A DNA stretch of 64,000 bases from Pseudomonas morbosilactucae (GCF_023241715.1 NZ_JALQCW010000002.1:1-64000), one strand, 5' to 3'; positions 54,662-63,583 are shown, counted from the first letter of the stretch. The notes: a model not told the origin generated them from the sequence alone. A program made the numbers and translations.

Positions 54662-55541
54662 CCCGGCCGGGCAACGGGGCGTGGCCCTGCTTAGCGTGTT
54701 GCTGATCACCGCCCTGGTGACCCTGGTGGTGAGCAATATGCTGGCCCGGCAGCGACTGAACCTGCACAGCAGTAGCAACCTGCTGCAACAGCAACAGCTG
54801 TGGAATCTGGCCTTGAGCGGTGAAAGCTGGGCCCGCCAGCAACTGCTGGAAGACGCCCGCAGTGAAGGCGGCCTGCGAGTGACCCACCGTGGCCAGCGCT
54901 GGGCGCAACCGGCGCCGCTGTTCGAGATCGACGGCGGGCGCATTCACATTCAACTGGAAGACCTGAGTGCCCGGCTCAACCTCAACAGCCTGCGCCAGGG
55001 CAATGACCTGAACCTGCGAGCCCGCTACCAGCGCTTACTGGCCCAGCAAGGCATCCGCGCCCATGACCCGGCGCTGCTGATGGGCCGGACTCATCGTGAC
55101 GGTGCACCGCTGCCCTTGAGCGACCTCAGTGAACTGCGGCAACTGCCCCAGGTGGACAGCCAGGTGCTGCAACTGCTCGAACCCTGGGTCGGTGCCTTCG
55201 ACAACAGCGCGATCAACGTCAACACCACCCGCGCCGAGGTGCTGGCCAGTATCGAAGGCATCGACCTGCCGACGGCTCGCACCCTGGTCAACTCGCGCCC
55301 GAGCAAGGGCTACCCCGACGTGGCGGCGTTTCTCGCCAACCCGATGCTCCAGGGCCGCGATATCAGCCCCCAGGGGCTGGGGGTCGGCAGTCGGCAGTTT
55401 CGCGCCACCATCGACGTCGAACAGGGCCAGCGCCGGCTGCGGCTGGTCAGCGACCTGCGGGTGGTGGATGCCGAGAACGTACGGGTTCAGCAGCGCACGC
55501 TGCTGCCCAGCCCACCTCCCGATCAATCGAAGACCGAGTAA
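54654..55541 (+). CDS. gspK: GspK minor pseudopilin
   Basis: 295 aa from ATG 54654. Leader peptide QRG/VALLSVLLITALVTLVVSNM, lacking the +5 Glu as is normal for GspK, then the large globular domain (IHIQLEDLSARLNLNSLRQG, NSAINVNTTRAEVLASIEG, GYPDVAAFL). The upstream TTG-type frame (54624) is inside gspJ. Six bases separate it from gspL. Confidence 0.92.
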   Translation: MTSPAGQRGVALLSVLLITALVTLVVSNMLARQRLNLHSSSNLLQQQQLWNLALSGESWARQQLLEDARSEGGLRVTHRGQRWAQPAPLFEIDGGRIHIQLEDLSARLNLNSLRQGNDLNLRARYQRLLAQQGIRAHDPALLMGRTHRDGAPLPLSDLSELRQLPQVDSQVLQLLEPWVGAFDNSAINVNTTRAEVLASIEGIDLPTARTLVNSRPSKGYPDVAAFLANPMLQGRDISPQGLGVGSRQFRATIDVEQGQRRLRLVSDLRVVDAENVRVQQRTLLPSPPPDQSKTE

Positions 55542-55547
55542 ATCGAC

Positions 55548-56687
55548 ATGAGCCAGTGGCTTTATCTTTCACCCCACGCCACCGGGGCGACGCCATGGCG
55601 CTGTTTCTGGTGGCAGGCCGACGGCCCCCTGCATCAGGGCAACCTGGAGCAGGCCGCAGCGGACCTGAACCTGCAGCCGTTGACCCTGCTGCTGCCCATG
55701 GAAATGGCCAGCCATCATCAGGTCAGCGTGCCCGCACGCAGCGGTCGCTGGCTGCGCCAGGCGCTGCACAGCGCCCTGGAAGAGCAACTGATCGATGAGC
55801 TGGACAGCCTGCACCTGGCCCATGGACCGCTCAAAGGCAAACGCCATTGCCCGGTGCTGGCGGTCAATCGCGAGCGCCTGAACCACTGCGTGGCGCAATT
55901 GGCCCGGTTCGGGTTACGGCCTTCACGCATTCATATCGACGCCGACTGCCTGCCCCAGGATCAACCCCGGGCCCTGGCCTGGGACGGCCGCTGGCTGCTG
56001 GGGGGTAGCGCGCCCCTGCGCCAGGCCCTGGGAGACACCGAGTTGCGGGCGCTGGCGCCGTTGCTGCCCACCGACCTGCACTGGCAGGGCCCCTCCGCCC
56101 CGGCATTGCACAGCGTTGACGTCCAAGCCTGGCAAGCCGATGAACGCCCATGGGACTGCCTGAGCCAGGGCACGCCACAGGCCATCAACCTGCGTCAGGG
56201 CGAGTTCCGGTTACATGCCCCGCAGACGTCGGCCTGGCGCCTGGCCTTGCTGATGGTGGTGATTGTGTGGGGCGCGCACCTGCTGCAAAGCATCGGCCAG
56301 CGCGAGTACCTGGATCGCCAGAGCGACCAACAGCAGGCGCAAAGCCAGGCGCTGTGGCAACAGCGGTTTCCCAGCGAGGGCCCGGTCAGCGACCTGGCCG
56401 CGCAAATCCGCGCCAAACAACAACCGCAGGTGGCGGAAATCACCGGCAGCGCCGGCCAGCTGTCGCGGTTGGCTGAACACTGGAGTGCCAGCCACGGTGC
56501 CCTGGCGCGGGTCCATCGCCTCGATTACCAGGCCGGCGAAGGCTGGAGCCTGCACATCAGCGCACCGGCCTTCTCCGACCTGCAACAACTGCGCGAGGGC
56601 CTGATTGCACAGGGCCTGGACGCCCGTACTGAATCCTCCGTGCGCAACGCCCAAGGGGTCAGCGCGCAATTGCAGATCAAGGAGTGA
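55548..56687 (+). CDS. gspL: GspL inner-membrane component of type II secretion
   Basis: 379 aa. Cytoplasmic actin-like domain (about 1-225; LPMEMASHHQVSVPARSG, LRQALHSALEEQLIDELDSL), one membrane helix (about 229-248, RLALLMVVIVWGAHLLQSI) and a periplasmic ferredoxin-like domain (VHRLDYQAGEGWSLHISAPA). It binds GspE, GspM and pseudopilins. gspM starts three bases after its stop. Confidence 0.9.
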   Translation: MSQWLYLSPHATGATPWRCFWWQADGPLHQGNLEQAAADLNLQPLTLLLPMEMASHHQVSVPARSGRWLRQALHSALEEQLIDELDSLHLAHGPLKGKRHCPVLAVNRERLNHCVAQLARFGLRPSRIHIDADCLPQDQPRALAWDGRWLLGGSAPLRQALGDTELRALAPLLPTDLHWQGPSAPALHSVDVQAWQADERPWDCLSQGTPQAINLRQGEFRLHAPQTSAWRLALLMVVIVWGAHLLQSIGQREYLDRQSDQQQAQSQALWQQRFPSEGPVSDLAAQIRAKQQPQVAEITGSAGQLSRLAEHWSASHGALARVHRLDYQAGEGWSLHISAPAFSDLQQLREGLIAQGLDARTESSVRNAQGVSAQLQIKE

Positions 56688-56689
56688 AC

Positions 56690-57193
56690 ATGCCCCGAAC
56701 CGCACGGAATACATCGCCCCTGCCCCGCCTGCGCCAGCACGCCCTAGGGCACTGGCGGCGCCTGGCCAAAAGGGAGCAACGGGCCCTTCAGGGGCTGGCC
56801 CTGTTCAGCGGCGCGACCCTGTTTTATCTGCTGCTCTGGCAGCCACAACAGCAAGCCCTGCAGCGTGCAGAGCAACGCTTTATCGAGGTCACCGACTTGC
56901 ATCAACAGCTTCAACAACTGCCCGCCACCCTCCCGGTTCACGCCACACCGGCCATTACCGCCGAGGCCCTGCCCGGCCTGCTGGCGCGCTCCAGCAGCCA
57001 GGCCGGCCTCAACCTGGAACGCATGGACCATGACGCCCCGGGCCAGATCAACCTGGCCCTGGAGGGCCCCTTGAGTAGCCTGATCAGTTGGATCGACCAA
57101 TTGGAACAGCAACAAGTCCAGGTGCAATCGTTTTCCATCGAGGTCAACCAGGACGCCGTGGCCAGCGCACGCTTGCAAGTGCAGACCCCTTGA
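56690..57193 (+). CDS. gspM: GspM inner-membrane component of type II secretion
   Basis: 167 aa. ATG 56690 with AAGGAG directly ahead; the GTG at 56684 is part of that ribosome site region. One membrane helix (about 38-56, LALFSGATLFYLLLWQPQQQ) and a periplasmic ferredoxin-like domain (ALPGLLARSSSQAGLNLERM). It ends the operon; no gspN and no prepilin peptidase gene are present, so the peptidase PilD must come from elsewhere in the genome. Confidence 0.9.
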   Translation: MPRTARNTSPLPRLRQHALGHWRRLAKREQRALQGLALFSGATLFYLLLWQPQQQALQRAEQRFIEVTDLHQQLQQLPATLPVHATPAITAEALPGLLARSSSQAGLNLERMDHDAPGQINLALEGPLSSLISWIDQLEQQQVQVQSFSIEVNQDAVASARLQVQTP

Positions 57194-57216
57194 CCCTCGA
57201 CAGGAAACCCAGACAG

Positions 57217-57245
57217 CAAAAAGCCCGCCGAAGCGGGCTTTTTTA
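57217..57245. terminator. Bidirectional terminator between gspM and BI-1 gene
   Basis: AAAAAGCCCGC-CGAA-GCGGGCTTTTTT: A-tract, 7-bp GC stem, GNRA-like loop and T-tract, so it can serve both converging genes. Confidence 0.92.
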
Positions 57246-57262
57246 TGGGCTCAACGCTGGGA

Positions 57263-57934
57263 TCAGTCGTCCCGGCTCATGATGCCGAACAGCTGCAACA
57301 AGCTGACGAACAGGTTGTAGATCGATACATACAGGCTGATGGTGGCCATGATGTAGTTGCGCTCGCCGCCGTGGATGATGGCGCTGGTCTGGAACAGGAT
57401 GCAGACCGAGGAGAACAGCACGAAACCGGCGCTGATCGCCAACTGCAGGCCGCTGATCTGGAAGAAGAAGCTAGCCAGCACCGCCCCCATCAACACGAAG
57501 AAGCCGGCGGTGATGAAGCCACCCAGGAAGCTCATGTCCTTGCGGGTGATCAGCACGTAAGCCGACAGGCCACCGAATACCAGGGCAGTCATGGCAAACG
57601 CCGAGCTGACCACTTCAGCGCCGCCCTGCATACCCAGGTAGCGGTTGAGGATCGGGCCCAGCAGGAAGCCCATGAAACCGGTCAGGGCAAACGCCGACAC
57701 TAGGCCCCAGGCCGAATCACGAAGTTTATTGGTGAGGAAGAACAGACCGTAGAAACCGATCAGCACCACGAAAATGTTCGGGTAACCCACGCGCATCTGC
57801 TGAGCTACAAATGCCATGACACCGCTGAACGCCAGGGTGAGAGCGAGCAAACCGTAAGTGTTGCGCAGGACGCGGCTAACCTCTAGCTGCTCAGCCTGCA
57901 CGCCGTTATTAACTGCGTAATCCTGTTCGCGCAT
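57263..57934 (-). CDS. yccA: BI-1/YccA-family inner-membrane protein
   Basis: 223 aa with seven membrane helices of the Bax-inhibitor-1 family (VSRVLRNTYGLLALTLAFSG, GLVSAFALTGFMGFLLGPIL, FITAGFFVLMGAVLASFFF, IMATISLYVSIYNLFVSLL). ATG 57934 with AGGAG upstream; the ORF extends to 57961 but that start lacks support. YccA interacts with FtsH in E. coli; here it lies next to tRNA-Ser. Confidence 0.92.
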   Translation of the reverse strand: MREQDYAVNNGVQAEQLEVSRVLRNTYGLLALTLAFSGVMAFVAQQMRVGYPNIFVVLIGFYGLFFLTNKLRDSAWGLVSAFALTGFMGFLLGPILNRYLGMQGGAEVVSSAFAMTALVFGGLSAYVLITRKDMSFLGGFITAGFFVLMGAVLASFFFQISGLQLAISAGFVLFSSVCILFQTSAIIHGGERNYIMATISLYVSIYNLFVSLLQLFGIMSRDD

Positions 57935-58056
57935 GGCGACACTCCTATTGGGTTGAAACATTCAGTGGCGGGATCATAGCAGACGCTCTGCAAGACGCGA
58001 TGCAGAGAGTTTGACAGTGTGTTTCATTCGGGTATTATGGCGCCCGCAATGCAAGT

Positions 58057-58144
58057 GGAGGTGTGGCCGAGTGGTTTAAGGCAGCGGTCTTGAAAACCGC
58101 CGACTGTAACAGGTCCTAGAGTTCGAATCTCTACGCCTCCGCCA
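58057..58144 (+). tRNA. tRNA-Ser (anticodon UGA)
   Basis: 88 bases including encoded CCA. Acceptor GGAGGTG pairs with CGCCTCC, anticodon loop CTTGAAA gives UGA, a long variable arm is present and the T-loop is GTTCGAATC. Confidence 0.97.
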
Positions 58145-58150
58145 TATTTC

Positions 58151-58188
58151 AAACGACAAAGCCCTGATTATTCAGGGCTTTGTCGTTT
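58151..58188 (+). terminator. tRNA-Ser transcription terminator
   Basis: 17-bp perfect stem AAACGACAAAGCCCTGA / TCAGGGCTTTGTCGTTT with TTAT loop, ending in T residues. Confidence 0.85.
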
Positions 58189-58597
58189 CTGGGGTTCGCA
58201 ATTCCTGTAGCGCCATTTCCGAATCGTTTCCGCATTTTTTCAGTCATTTCCGCAACCCTACCCTTCTGAATCCACCGCGCTCCGCTCCAGTCATTTGCTC
58301 AAAACCAAATGTGTTGGGGTATTGGGCCTGGCTTGACAGACAGCTTCGGCCGAAGCAGCCAGTCACGTACTGCAGCTTGCGGCCGATTGTGTTGAAAAAG
58401 TCGACCCGGCTTGGCCTGCCATGCATTGAGTGGTGAACAAGCCATTTTTGCGCGCTGCTACGTCAAATCTGAGCCCTGAACTTTTTGCTCAATATGCGGA
58501 TTTCAATCTCAGACACTAACTTTTCTGCTGTGGGAATTTAAACCGCCTTTTTAACAGACTCGACCAAAAGCAGCCGTTTGAAAGCCGCCGGAGAACA
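58189..58597. other. AT-richer region with no convincing gene
   Basis: About 409 bases between the tRNA terminator and the Nudix gene. A 60-residue minus-strand frame (58244-58426) has no family resemblance that I trust. The stretch GTTGAAAAAGTCGACCCGG near 58392 recalls the non-coding flank of pseudomonad insertion sequences, but no transposase or terminal repeats are visible. Probably part of an old insertion. Confidence 0.35.
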
Positions 58598-59065
58598 TCA
58601 AGTCGGAGCTTCGGATGATCTGTTTGTGCTTTGATCATTAGCGAATATATGACCCTGCGCGGTCAGCCTAGCCACCAGGAACCGTAATGCTCTACGGAAG
58701 ACCGGATGACATTCGGCATAGGGCAAATTATCGAGCGGAGCCCAAAAAAAGCTGAAGGTATGGCCATGGTCATCGAACGTGTGATAAGTCCATTGCTCCT
58801 GTAAAGGTGCCTGCGTGAAACACAGTTGAAAAGACCATATCTGGTCGAGATGCTCGGCGTCCCAGCAGCCCAGGTCGCTGACAACCGAGGCGGCGGCTAT
58901 GCCTGATTCTTCACTTAATTCGCGCAGAGCGGTCTGGGCTGGAGTTTCACCTTTCTCGATTGTCCCTTTGACGAGTTGTACTCCCGCTAGTGGATGGCGG
59001 AACAGAAGGATGTGTGAGCCAGGAATGCTGGAGAGGATAACGGGGCAAGCCTTGTTCGGTGACAT
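58598..59065 (-). CDS. Nudix hydrolase
   Basis: 155 aa. Complete Nudix box (G-x5-E-x7-REUxEExGU) in the stretch GTIEKGETPAQTALRELSEE and SG. The N-terminal strand VILSSIPGSHILLFRHPLAG fits the fold. Substrate (nucleoside diphosphate or other pyrophosphate) unknown. No membrane segment. It lies in the AT-richer block after tRNA-Ser and is not part of an operon. Confidence 0.85.
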   Translation of the reverse strand: MSPNKACPVILSSIPGSHILLFRHPLAGVQLVKGTIEKGETPAQTALRELSEESGIAAASVVSDLGCWDAEHLDQIWSFQLCFTQAPLQEQWTYHTFDDHGHTFSFFWAPLDNLPYAECHPVFRRALRFLVARLTAQGHIFANDQSTNRSSEAPT

Positions 59066-59329
59066 GGCGATTTCCTTATCGGCAATGAAGCATACATCTT
59101 ACGGCCGTACTCTCTGCGTGAGTGTCCAGATATTCTGATTTCAGTTATGTCGAAAACGGTCGCTCGTGAGCGGCTGCTTTACTTACCTAACCGTAAAGGG
59201 CTTCGTCAACGACCCAAGCTCACCTCCACCTGCCCATCAGCGTTTCTCTGCCTATCCCGCAATAAATCACGTCTTCAACCCTAGCCACAGCCCCGATCCG
59301 CTAGCGAGCCGAACGATTGGAACCACTTG

Positions 59330-59890
59330 CTAGTGCCTTATACATTGATCTTTTCGAAGAAAATCTTTTAGCGCGACCTGATACATAGTTAATGGTTGAT
59401 TGTGGTCACTGAGCATGGCAAATGGAATCAACGTGAGATGTGAGAACGTTATTGAGCTTATTGAATAAACTTTCCGCCTACAGAAACCGTGATTATCACT
59501 CAACATGAAATCAAACTTGAACAGGTTTGGTCTTGTACACCAGCTAGGAATCAAACCAAGACTCAAGCCTGTTAAGTATTCTTGCCCGCAAGCGCCTCCA
59601 GATGACGACTCAGAGACTTTTATTTCTAATGTGGGAAGGATAGTAGCTACGAGCTTCGAGCTGTTGCCTTTTACATAGGGAATGTTTTTTTGTGTCGCTT
59701 CGTATGCACTCTTTCCGAAACGACTGTCTTTCCAGGGAGAGTCTATTTCATAAGTGAAACTGGAGATAGTTTCTTCTGTTCCGGGTTCGACACGTTCATT
59801 TATTGTCGGACTGGATGTAAATGACGTACACCCTGAGAGGGTTATAGCAATACTGACAACAACCAAACCACTAACTCTTAGTCGATGCAT
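59330..59890 (-). CDS. Predicted lipoprotein, unknown
   Basis: 186 aa from ATG 59890; a TTG at 59905 would add five residues. Signal sequence LVVVSIAITLSGC with lipobox Cys about residue 21. The body contains several Cys (GACGQEYL, WCTRPN, GFCRRK, DQCIRH) and no family I recognise. Base composition is markedly AT-rich compared with the rest of the window, consistent with transfer. Confidence 0.6.
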   Translation of the reverse strand: MHRLRVSGLVVVSIAITLSGCTSFTSSPTINERVEPGTEETISSFTYEIDSPWKDSRFGKSAYEATQKNIPYVKGNSSKLVATILPTLEIKVSESSSGGACGQEYLTGLSLGLIPSWCTRPNLFKFDFMLSDNHGFCRRKVYSISSITFSHLTLIPFAMLSDHNQPLTMYQVALKDFLRKDQCIRH

Positions 59891-60333
59891 TTTTAGCTTT
59901 ACCAACCATTAATTAGTCGACATATTTGTCGTAGAACACACTTAATGAGTCACGCACATTACCGGTGCATTCGTTGTATGTCCACAACCCAAACATGTCC
60001 GAAAACAACCACATGTGCGGAACCAATATCCAATTTAATCGGTTGCTGCTTTGTCGATCTAATTGAGGCTCTGCTTTTGGCCGTTTTCTGCCTGCCACGA
60101 CTGACCAGGATTGGTTGCAAATCCCAAACCGCTTTCCTCCCAACAAAGTCTCTCGGTTGCAGCTACGAAACTTAAGGCGATCATGAGCCTACCCAGAAAG
60201 CCAAAAACCGGCCAAATTCGTCTCTGCAAATAAATTCCCCCTGCCTTCAGAGGTCTCCAGCGCATTAATGAATATTGCCTAGCAGAAACGAATACAACTT
60301 AAGCCATTGAAATAAAAACAATTAATCTTCGAA
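59891..60333. other. AT-rich stretch without a convincing gene
   Basis: Overlapping short frames occur on both strands (for example 59945-60175 plus and 59913-60146 minus) but none has a ribosome site or recognisable protein. Low GC throughout. Confidence 0.4.
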
Positions 60334-60435
60334 CTTGAAAATCGCCAACTGCAACAGACCCAAGAGTTCGAATCTCTAAGCTTCTGCCATATCTCAAACG
60401 ACAAAGCTCTAAATAATCAGAGCTTTGTCATTTTT
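60334..60435 (+). pseudogene. Decayed copy of tRNA-Ser 3' half with its terminator
   Basis: Reads CTTGAAAATCGCCAACTGCA onward in parallel with the real gene from 58089 through the T-arm (AGAGTTCGAATCTCTA), the CCA-end region (TGCCATAT) and the downstream hairpin (ACAAAGCTCT / AGAGCTTTGT). About four fifths of the roughly 100 bases match. The 5' half is missing. Confidence 0.8.
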
Positions 60436-60597
60436 GTCGGTTGCCTCTGCTGTAGAAAAAACCAATAGGCTCGAGAACTATTATGGAAGCGTTCCATAAC
60501 CTCCTTCTGTTTACCCCCTCCTCCGGAACCCTGCCGAAAGAACACACATTCAACTTCCTGAACAACACATGTGCAACAGCAGCACCCCGCCCCCCCC

Positions 60598-60891
60598 TCA
60601 ATCAAAAACAATCACCCCATACCAAGCCGCAAACACCCCTAATGCCACGGTATGGATAATCAGTAACTTGCGCACGCTGGTCGGTCGGCCGGAGACCAGC
60701 CAGTAAGCGATTACCAGCGGGTAACACAGCAGGCAGGTCAGTCCCAGGGCGATGATCGCCAGCGCCACTCTCAGGCCGGGGAAAAAGCCGGGAGGGCTGG
60801 CCAGGCAGCCGACAAATGCGATGCCGCCCAGGCTGGCGACGATGATCAAAAACGCGATGATTACGCGCTGCGCATCAAGCTGATTGTCCAT
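60598..60891 (-). CDS. Small unknown membrane protein
   Basis: 97 aa with three hydrophobic segments (about 9-31, 40-66 and 75-95), Pro/Gly-rich loop LASPPGFFPGLRV between the first two. Not recognised. Composition is back to the normal GC of the chromosome. Upstream region 60892-61143 holds no gene I can support. Confidence 0.65.
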   Translation of the reverse strand: MDNQLDAQRVIIAFLIIVASLGGIAFVGCLASPPGFFPGLRVALAIIALGLTCLLCYPLVIAYWLVSGRPTSVRKLLIIHTVALGVFAAWYGVIVFD

Positions 60892-61143
60892 AATTCTCTA
60901 CTGTCCATCCTTTAAGACCCGAACGCGCGGGCGGCCATACTACCTGCCCAAGCGCTCAGTCAGTCAGGGCGAAACACCCACCCCCTGTTATCACCCCACG
61001 GCCTCACCCTCAATAACAGCACCCGGAACTTGACGGCTTACGGCTGCACGCCTACAAAACATGGGCCTGGCGGGCGATGAGCTTGAACTGATTCAGCGCG
61101 CGCAAAGGACAGGTTGCCCTTCAACACACACAGGAAGTGAACA

Positions 61144-61275
61144 ATGAAAATCATCACCCTCGTACTGGCTGCGGTGCTCGCCGCGACTTCTGTTTCGGCC
61201 ATCGCTCACGGCGGGCGCACCGACAAGCAGGGCTGCCACAACGACAAGAAGGCTGGAACACGGCACTGCCACTGA
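61144..61275 (+). CDS. 43-residue exported Cys/His-rich peptide (YHYH-type)
   Basis: ATG 61144 preceded by AGGAAG. A signal peptide of about 20 residues (LVLAAVLAATSVSAIA) is followed by a 22-residue mature part HGGRTDKQGCHNDKKAGT plus RHCH, with two Cys and four His. This GGRTD-GCH-N-K-GT-HCH pattern matches the YHYH/excalibur-like end of larger secreted proteins. It could bind metal; function is unknown. Too short for usual gene-size cutoffs. Confidence 0.7.
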   Translation: MKIITLVLAAVLAATSVSAIAHGGRTDKQGCHNDKKAGTRHCH

Positions 61276-61309
61276 TCACAACGGCTCCCTCGCCCCGACC
61301 TATCAACGC

Positions 61310-62164
61310 CTACGCTCGCCCATCCTCAAAACCAAACAACACGCGCGGCGCCTCCACCAGCAGCGCGTGCCTTAATGCCGCCGAGCAGCCCAGCGCCGCC
61401 AGTTGCTCCACCACGCTGCCGAAACCGACGGTTGCTTCGTGTTGGGTGTGGGGCCAGTCGCTGCCCCAGACCAGCCGCCGCGGGCCGAAGCTTTGTACCA
61501 GCAGTGGCAGAGCCGCACGGGCGAAGTCGAGGTTCTGCGGGTCGGTCCCTGCCAGCCGATAGATGCCGGACACTTTCATCCACAGTTGCCCGCCCAGCCC
61601 CAATTCCAGCAGCTCGTGAAAGCCGGGTTGATCCAGGCCCAGGCGCGCATCCGGGCGGCCGAAATGGTCGATGACCAGCGGGCTGCCGAAGGGCAGCAGT
61701 TGGCGGACCAGCCTGGGCAAATCCTCCACGTGGCGGTGCAGCTCGATGTGCCAGCCAAGGGCGGCGATGTGACCGAAGAAATCCCTCCAGGCCGGCTCGC
61801 GCAGGTCGGGCAAGGCTTTGCCCATCAGGTTCAGGCGAACCCCGACCACGCCCTGTCGGGCCATGTCATCTAACACGCTGCGGCTGACGTCGCGCTCCAA
61901 CACCACCACTGCACGAAGTTGCTCGGGCGCCTGCTGCAACGCCGCCAGCAGGTAACTGTTGTCGGTGCCGAGGAAGCTCGGCTGCACCAGCACGCCATGG
62001 CTCAAGCCGTGGTTTTGCAGATGCGCCAGGTACTGCGCAAGCGTGGCGTCGTAGCCGGGGGTGTAACGCCGGGTGGCGGCCAGGTTCAGCGCTCGGCTGA
62101 ACACATGGGCATGGGCGTCGATGCCGGTGATCGGCGTGGAACGGGTATCGGGCATGGGTTTCAT
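61310..62164 (-). CDS. Amidohydrolase-2 family (TIM-barrel) hydrolase
   Basis: 284 aa. Metal ligands: DAHAHVFSR near the N-terminus (HxH), HIELHRHVED, VIDHFGRP and the final Asp in VWGSDWPHTQ. Resembles 2-pyrone-4,6-dicarboxylate lactonase or related sugar-lactone hydrolases. Located 19 bases downstream of an MFS transporter and near a GntR regulator, forming a likely catabolic unit for an organic acid or lactone; the substrate is not fixed. Confidence 0.85.
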   Translation of the reverse strand: MKPMPDTRSTPITGIDAHAHVFSRALNLAATRRYTPGYDATLAQYLAHLQNHGLSHGVLVQPSFLGTDNSYLLAALQQAPEQLRAVVVLERDVSRSVLDDMARQGVVGVRLNLMGKALPDLREPAWRDFFGHIAALGWHIELHRHVEDLPRLVRQLLPFGSPLVIDHFGRPDARLGLDQPGFHELLELGLGGQLWMKVSGIYRLAGTDPQNLDFARAALPLLVQSFGPRRLVWGSDWPHTQHEATVGFGSVVEQLAALGCSAALRHALLVEAPRVLFGFEDGRA

Positions 62165-62183
62165 CTATCGAAAGTAAAGGTCA

Positions 62184-63473
62184 TCAGGCCGCGGCGCGTT
62201 CATCGCCATGGATACTGGGCGACGCTGGTGGGGAGGTGGCTTCCAGGCTGCGGCCACGGGTTTCCGGCAGGCAGAGCGCGGCGATCACGGCCACACCGTA
62301 GGCAATCCCTGCGTCGATGCCAATCGCCGACCCCAAGGACATGGAGTCGCTCATGTGCCCGACCAGGAACGGAAACACCGCCGACAGCACACGGCCAAAG
62401 TTGTAGCAGAACCCCACCCCGGCCCCGCGCACATCCGCCGGGTACAGCTCGTTGAACAGCGCCCCGAGGCTCGCCGGAATACCCGCCGCAAAGAAGCCAA
62501 GCGGGAACCCGAGGAACAGCATCTGGGTGTTGCTCAGCGGCAGGAACACATAACACTGCACGGTGACCACGCAGCACAGCGCGAACAACACGATGTTCTT
62601 ACGGCGGCCAATGCGGTCGATCAAGAACCCGCTGACCACGCAGCCGCACCAAAAGGCAAAGATGATGACCGCCAGGTAGCCGCCGGAGTTCAGCACCGAC
62701 AGGTTGCGCTCGGTCTTGAGGAAGGTCGGCAACCAGGTCATCACCGCGTGGTAACCGCCATGCGCGCCCAACCCCAGCAGGCCGCCGAACAAGGTCACGC
62801 GAATCAGCTCCGGACGGAAGATGCCGCTCAGGGACTTGAAGAAGCTATGTGGAATGGCCTGTTCTTTTTGCAGGCGCTGGAAGCTGTCGGGCTCTTCAAC
62901 GTTGCGCCGTACCCAGATGATCAGGAACGACGGCAGCAAGCCGATGATGAACATCACCCGCCAGGCCATGTCTTGCGGCACGAAGGAATAGATCAGCGCA
63001 AAGATCCCGACCGCCAGGCCCCAACCCACCGCCCAGGCACTCTGGACCGTGCCCATGACCTTGCCGCGGTACTTGGGATTGATGGTTTCGGCCATCAATA
63101 CCGCACCGGCCGCCCACTCCCCGCCAATGCCGAAGCCCTGCAACGCCTTGACGATCAGCAGTTGGTGAAAGCCGGTGACGAAGGCCGACAAGAAGGTGAA
63201 GAACGAGAACCACAGAATCATCCACTGCAGCGTGCGCACCCGGCCGTAGCGGTCGGACAGTGTTCCGCCGACCCAGCCGCCAATGGCCGAGGTGACCAGG
63301 GTGACGCCACTGATCAACCCCGCATCGCCCTTGGTCAAGGCGAACGCGGCGATCAACGCCGGTATCGCCAGGCCGAACATCTGTACTTCCAATGCATCGA
63401 GCGACCATCCGCCGAAGCAGGCCCAAAACGTTTTGCGCTCCCGAGGAGTGACTTGGCGATACCAACTGAACAT
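62184..63473 (-). CDS. MFS transporter of organic/aromatic acids
   Basis: 429 aa, 12 membrane helices. ATG 63473 with AAGGA upstream. MFS signature GGTLSDRYGRVRTLQWM after helix 2 and IDRIGRRKNIVLF after helix 8; also GFGIGGEWAAGAVLMAE, typical of the AAHS/sugar-acid group. Imports the substrate of the neighbouring amidohydrolase, by inference. Co-directional with it; the GntR gene lies upstream with a terminator between. Confidence 0.88.
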   Translation of the reverse strand: MFSWYRQVTPRERKTFWACFGGWSLDALEVQMFGLAIPALIAAFALTKGDAGLISGVTLVTSAIGGWVGGTLSDRYGRVRTLQWMILWFSFFTFLSAFVTGFHQLLIVKALQGFGIGGEWAAGAVLMAETINPKYRGKVMGTVQSAWAVGWGLAVGIFALIYSFVPQDMAWRVMFIIGLLPSFLIIWVRRNVEEPDSFQRLQKEQAIPHSFFKSLSGIFRPELIRVTLFGGLLGLGAHGGYHAVMTWLPTFLKTERNLSVLNSGGYLAVIIFAFWCGCVVSGFLIDRIGRRKNIVLFALCCVVTVQCYVFLPLSNTQMLFLGFPLGFFAAGIPASLGALFNELYPADVRGAGVGFCYNFGRVLSAVFPFLVGHMSDSMSLGSAIGIDAGIAYGVAVIAALCLPETRGRSLEATSPPASPSIHGDERAAA

Positions 63474-63555
63474 GGTTCTTATCCTTATAAGTGAAACGAG
63501 AGGCAGCCGAGAGCGAACCGCACCGCTGCAGGGCCAGTCAGGGAAACAACACGAT

Positions 63556-63583
63556 AAAAACAGCGGCGAACGATTCGCCGCTG
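63556..63583 (-). terminator. Terminator of the GntR gene
   Basis: On the minus strand CAGCGGCGAA-TCG-TTCGCCGCTG followed by TTTTTAT. Sits 25 bases after the GntR stop. Confidence 0.85.

Noticed and set aside
58244..58426. 60-residue minus-strand frame after tRNA-Ser and an insertion-sequence-like flank
   Set aside because: No transposase, no terminal inverted repeats and no target duplication visible; too weak to call a mobile element.
59913..60265. Three short overlapping frames in the AT-rich block
   Set aside because: Mutually overlapping on both strands, without ribosome sites or recognisable sequence.
62208..63494. 428-residue plus-strand frame opposite the MFS gene
   Set aside because: Gln/His/Arg-rich shadow of a membrane-protein gene.
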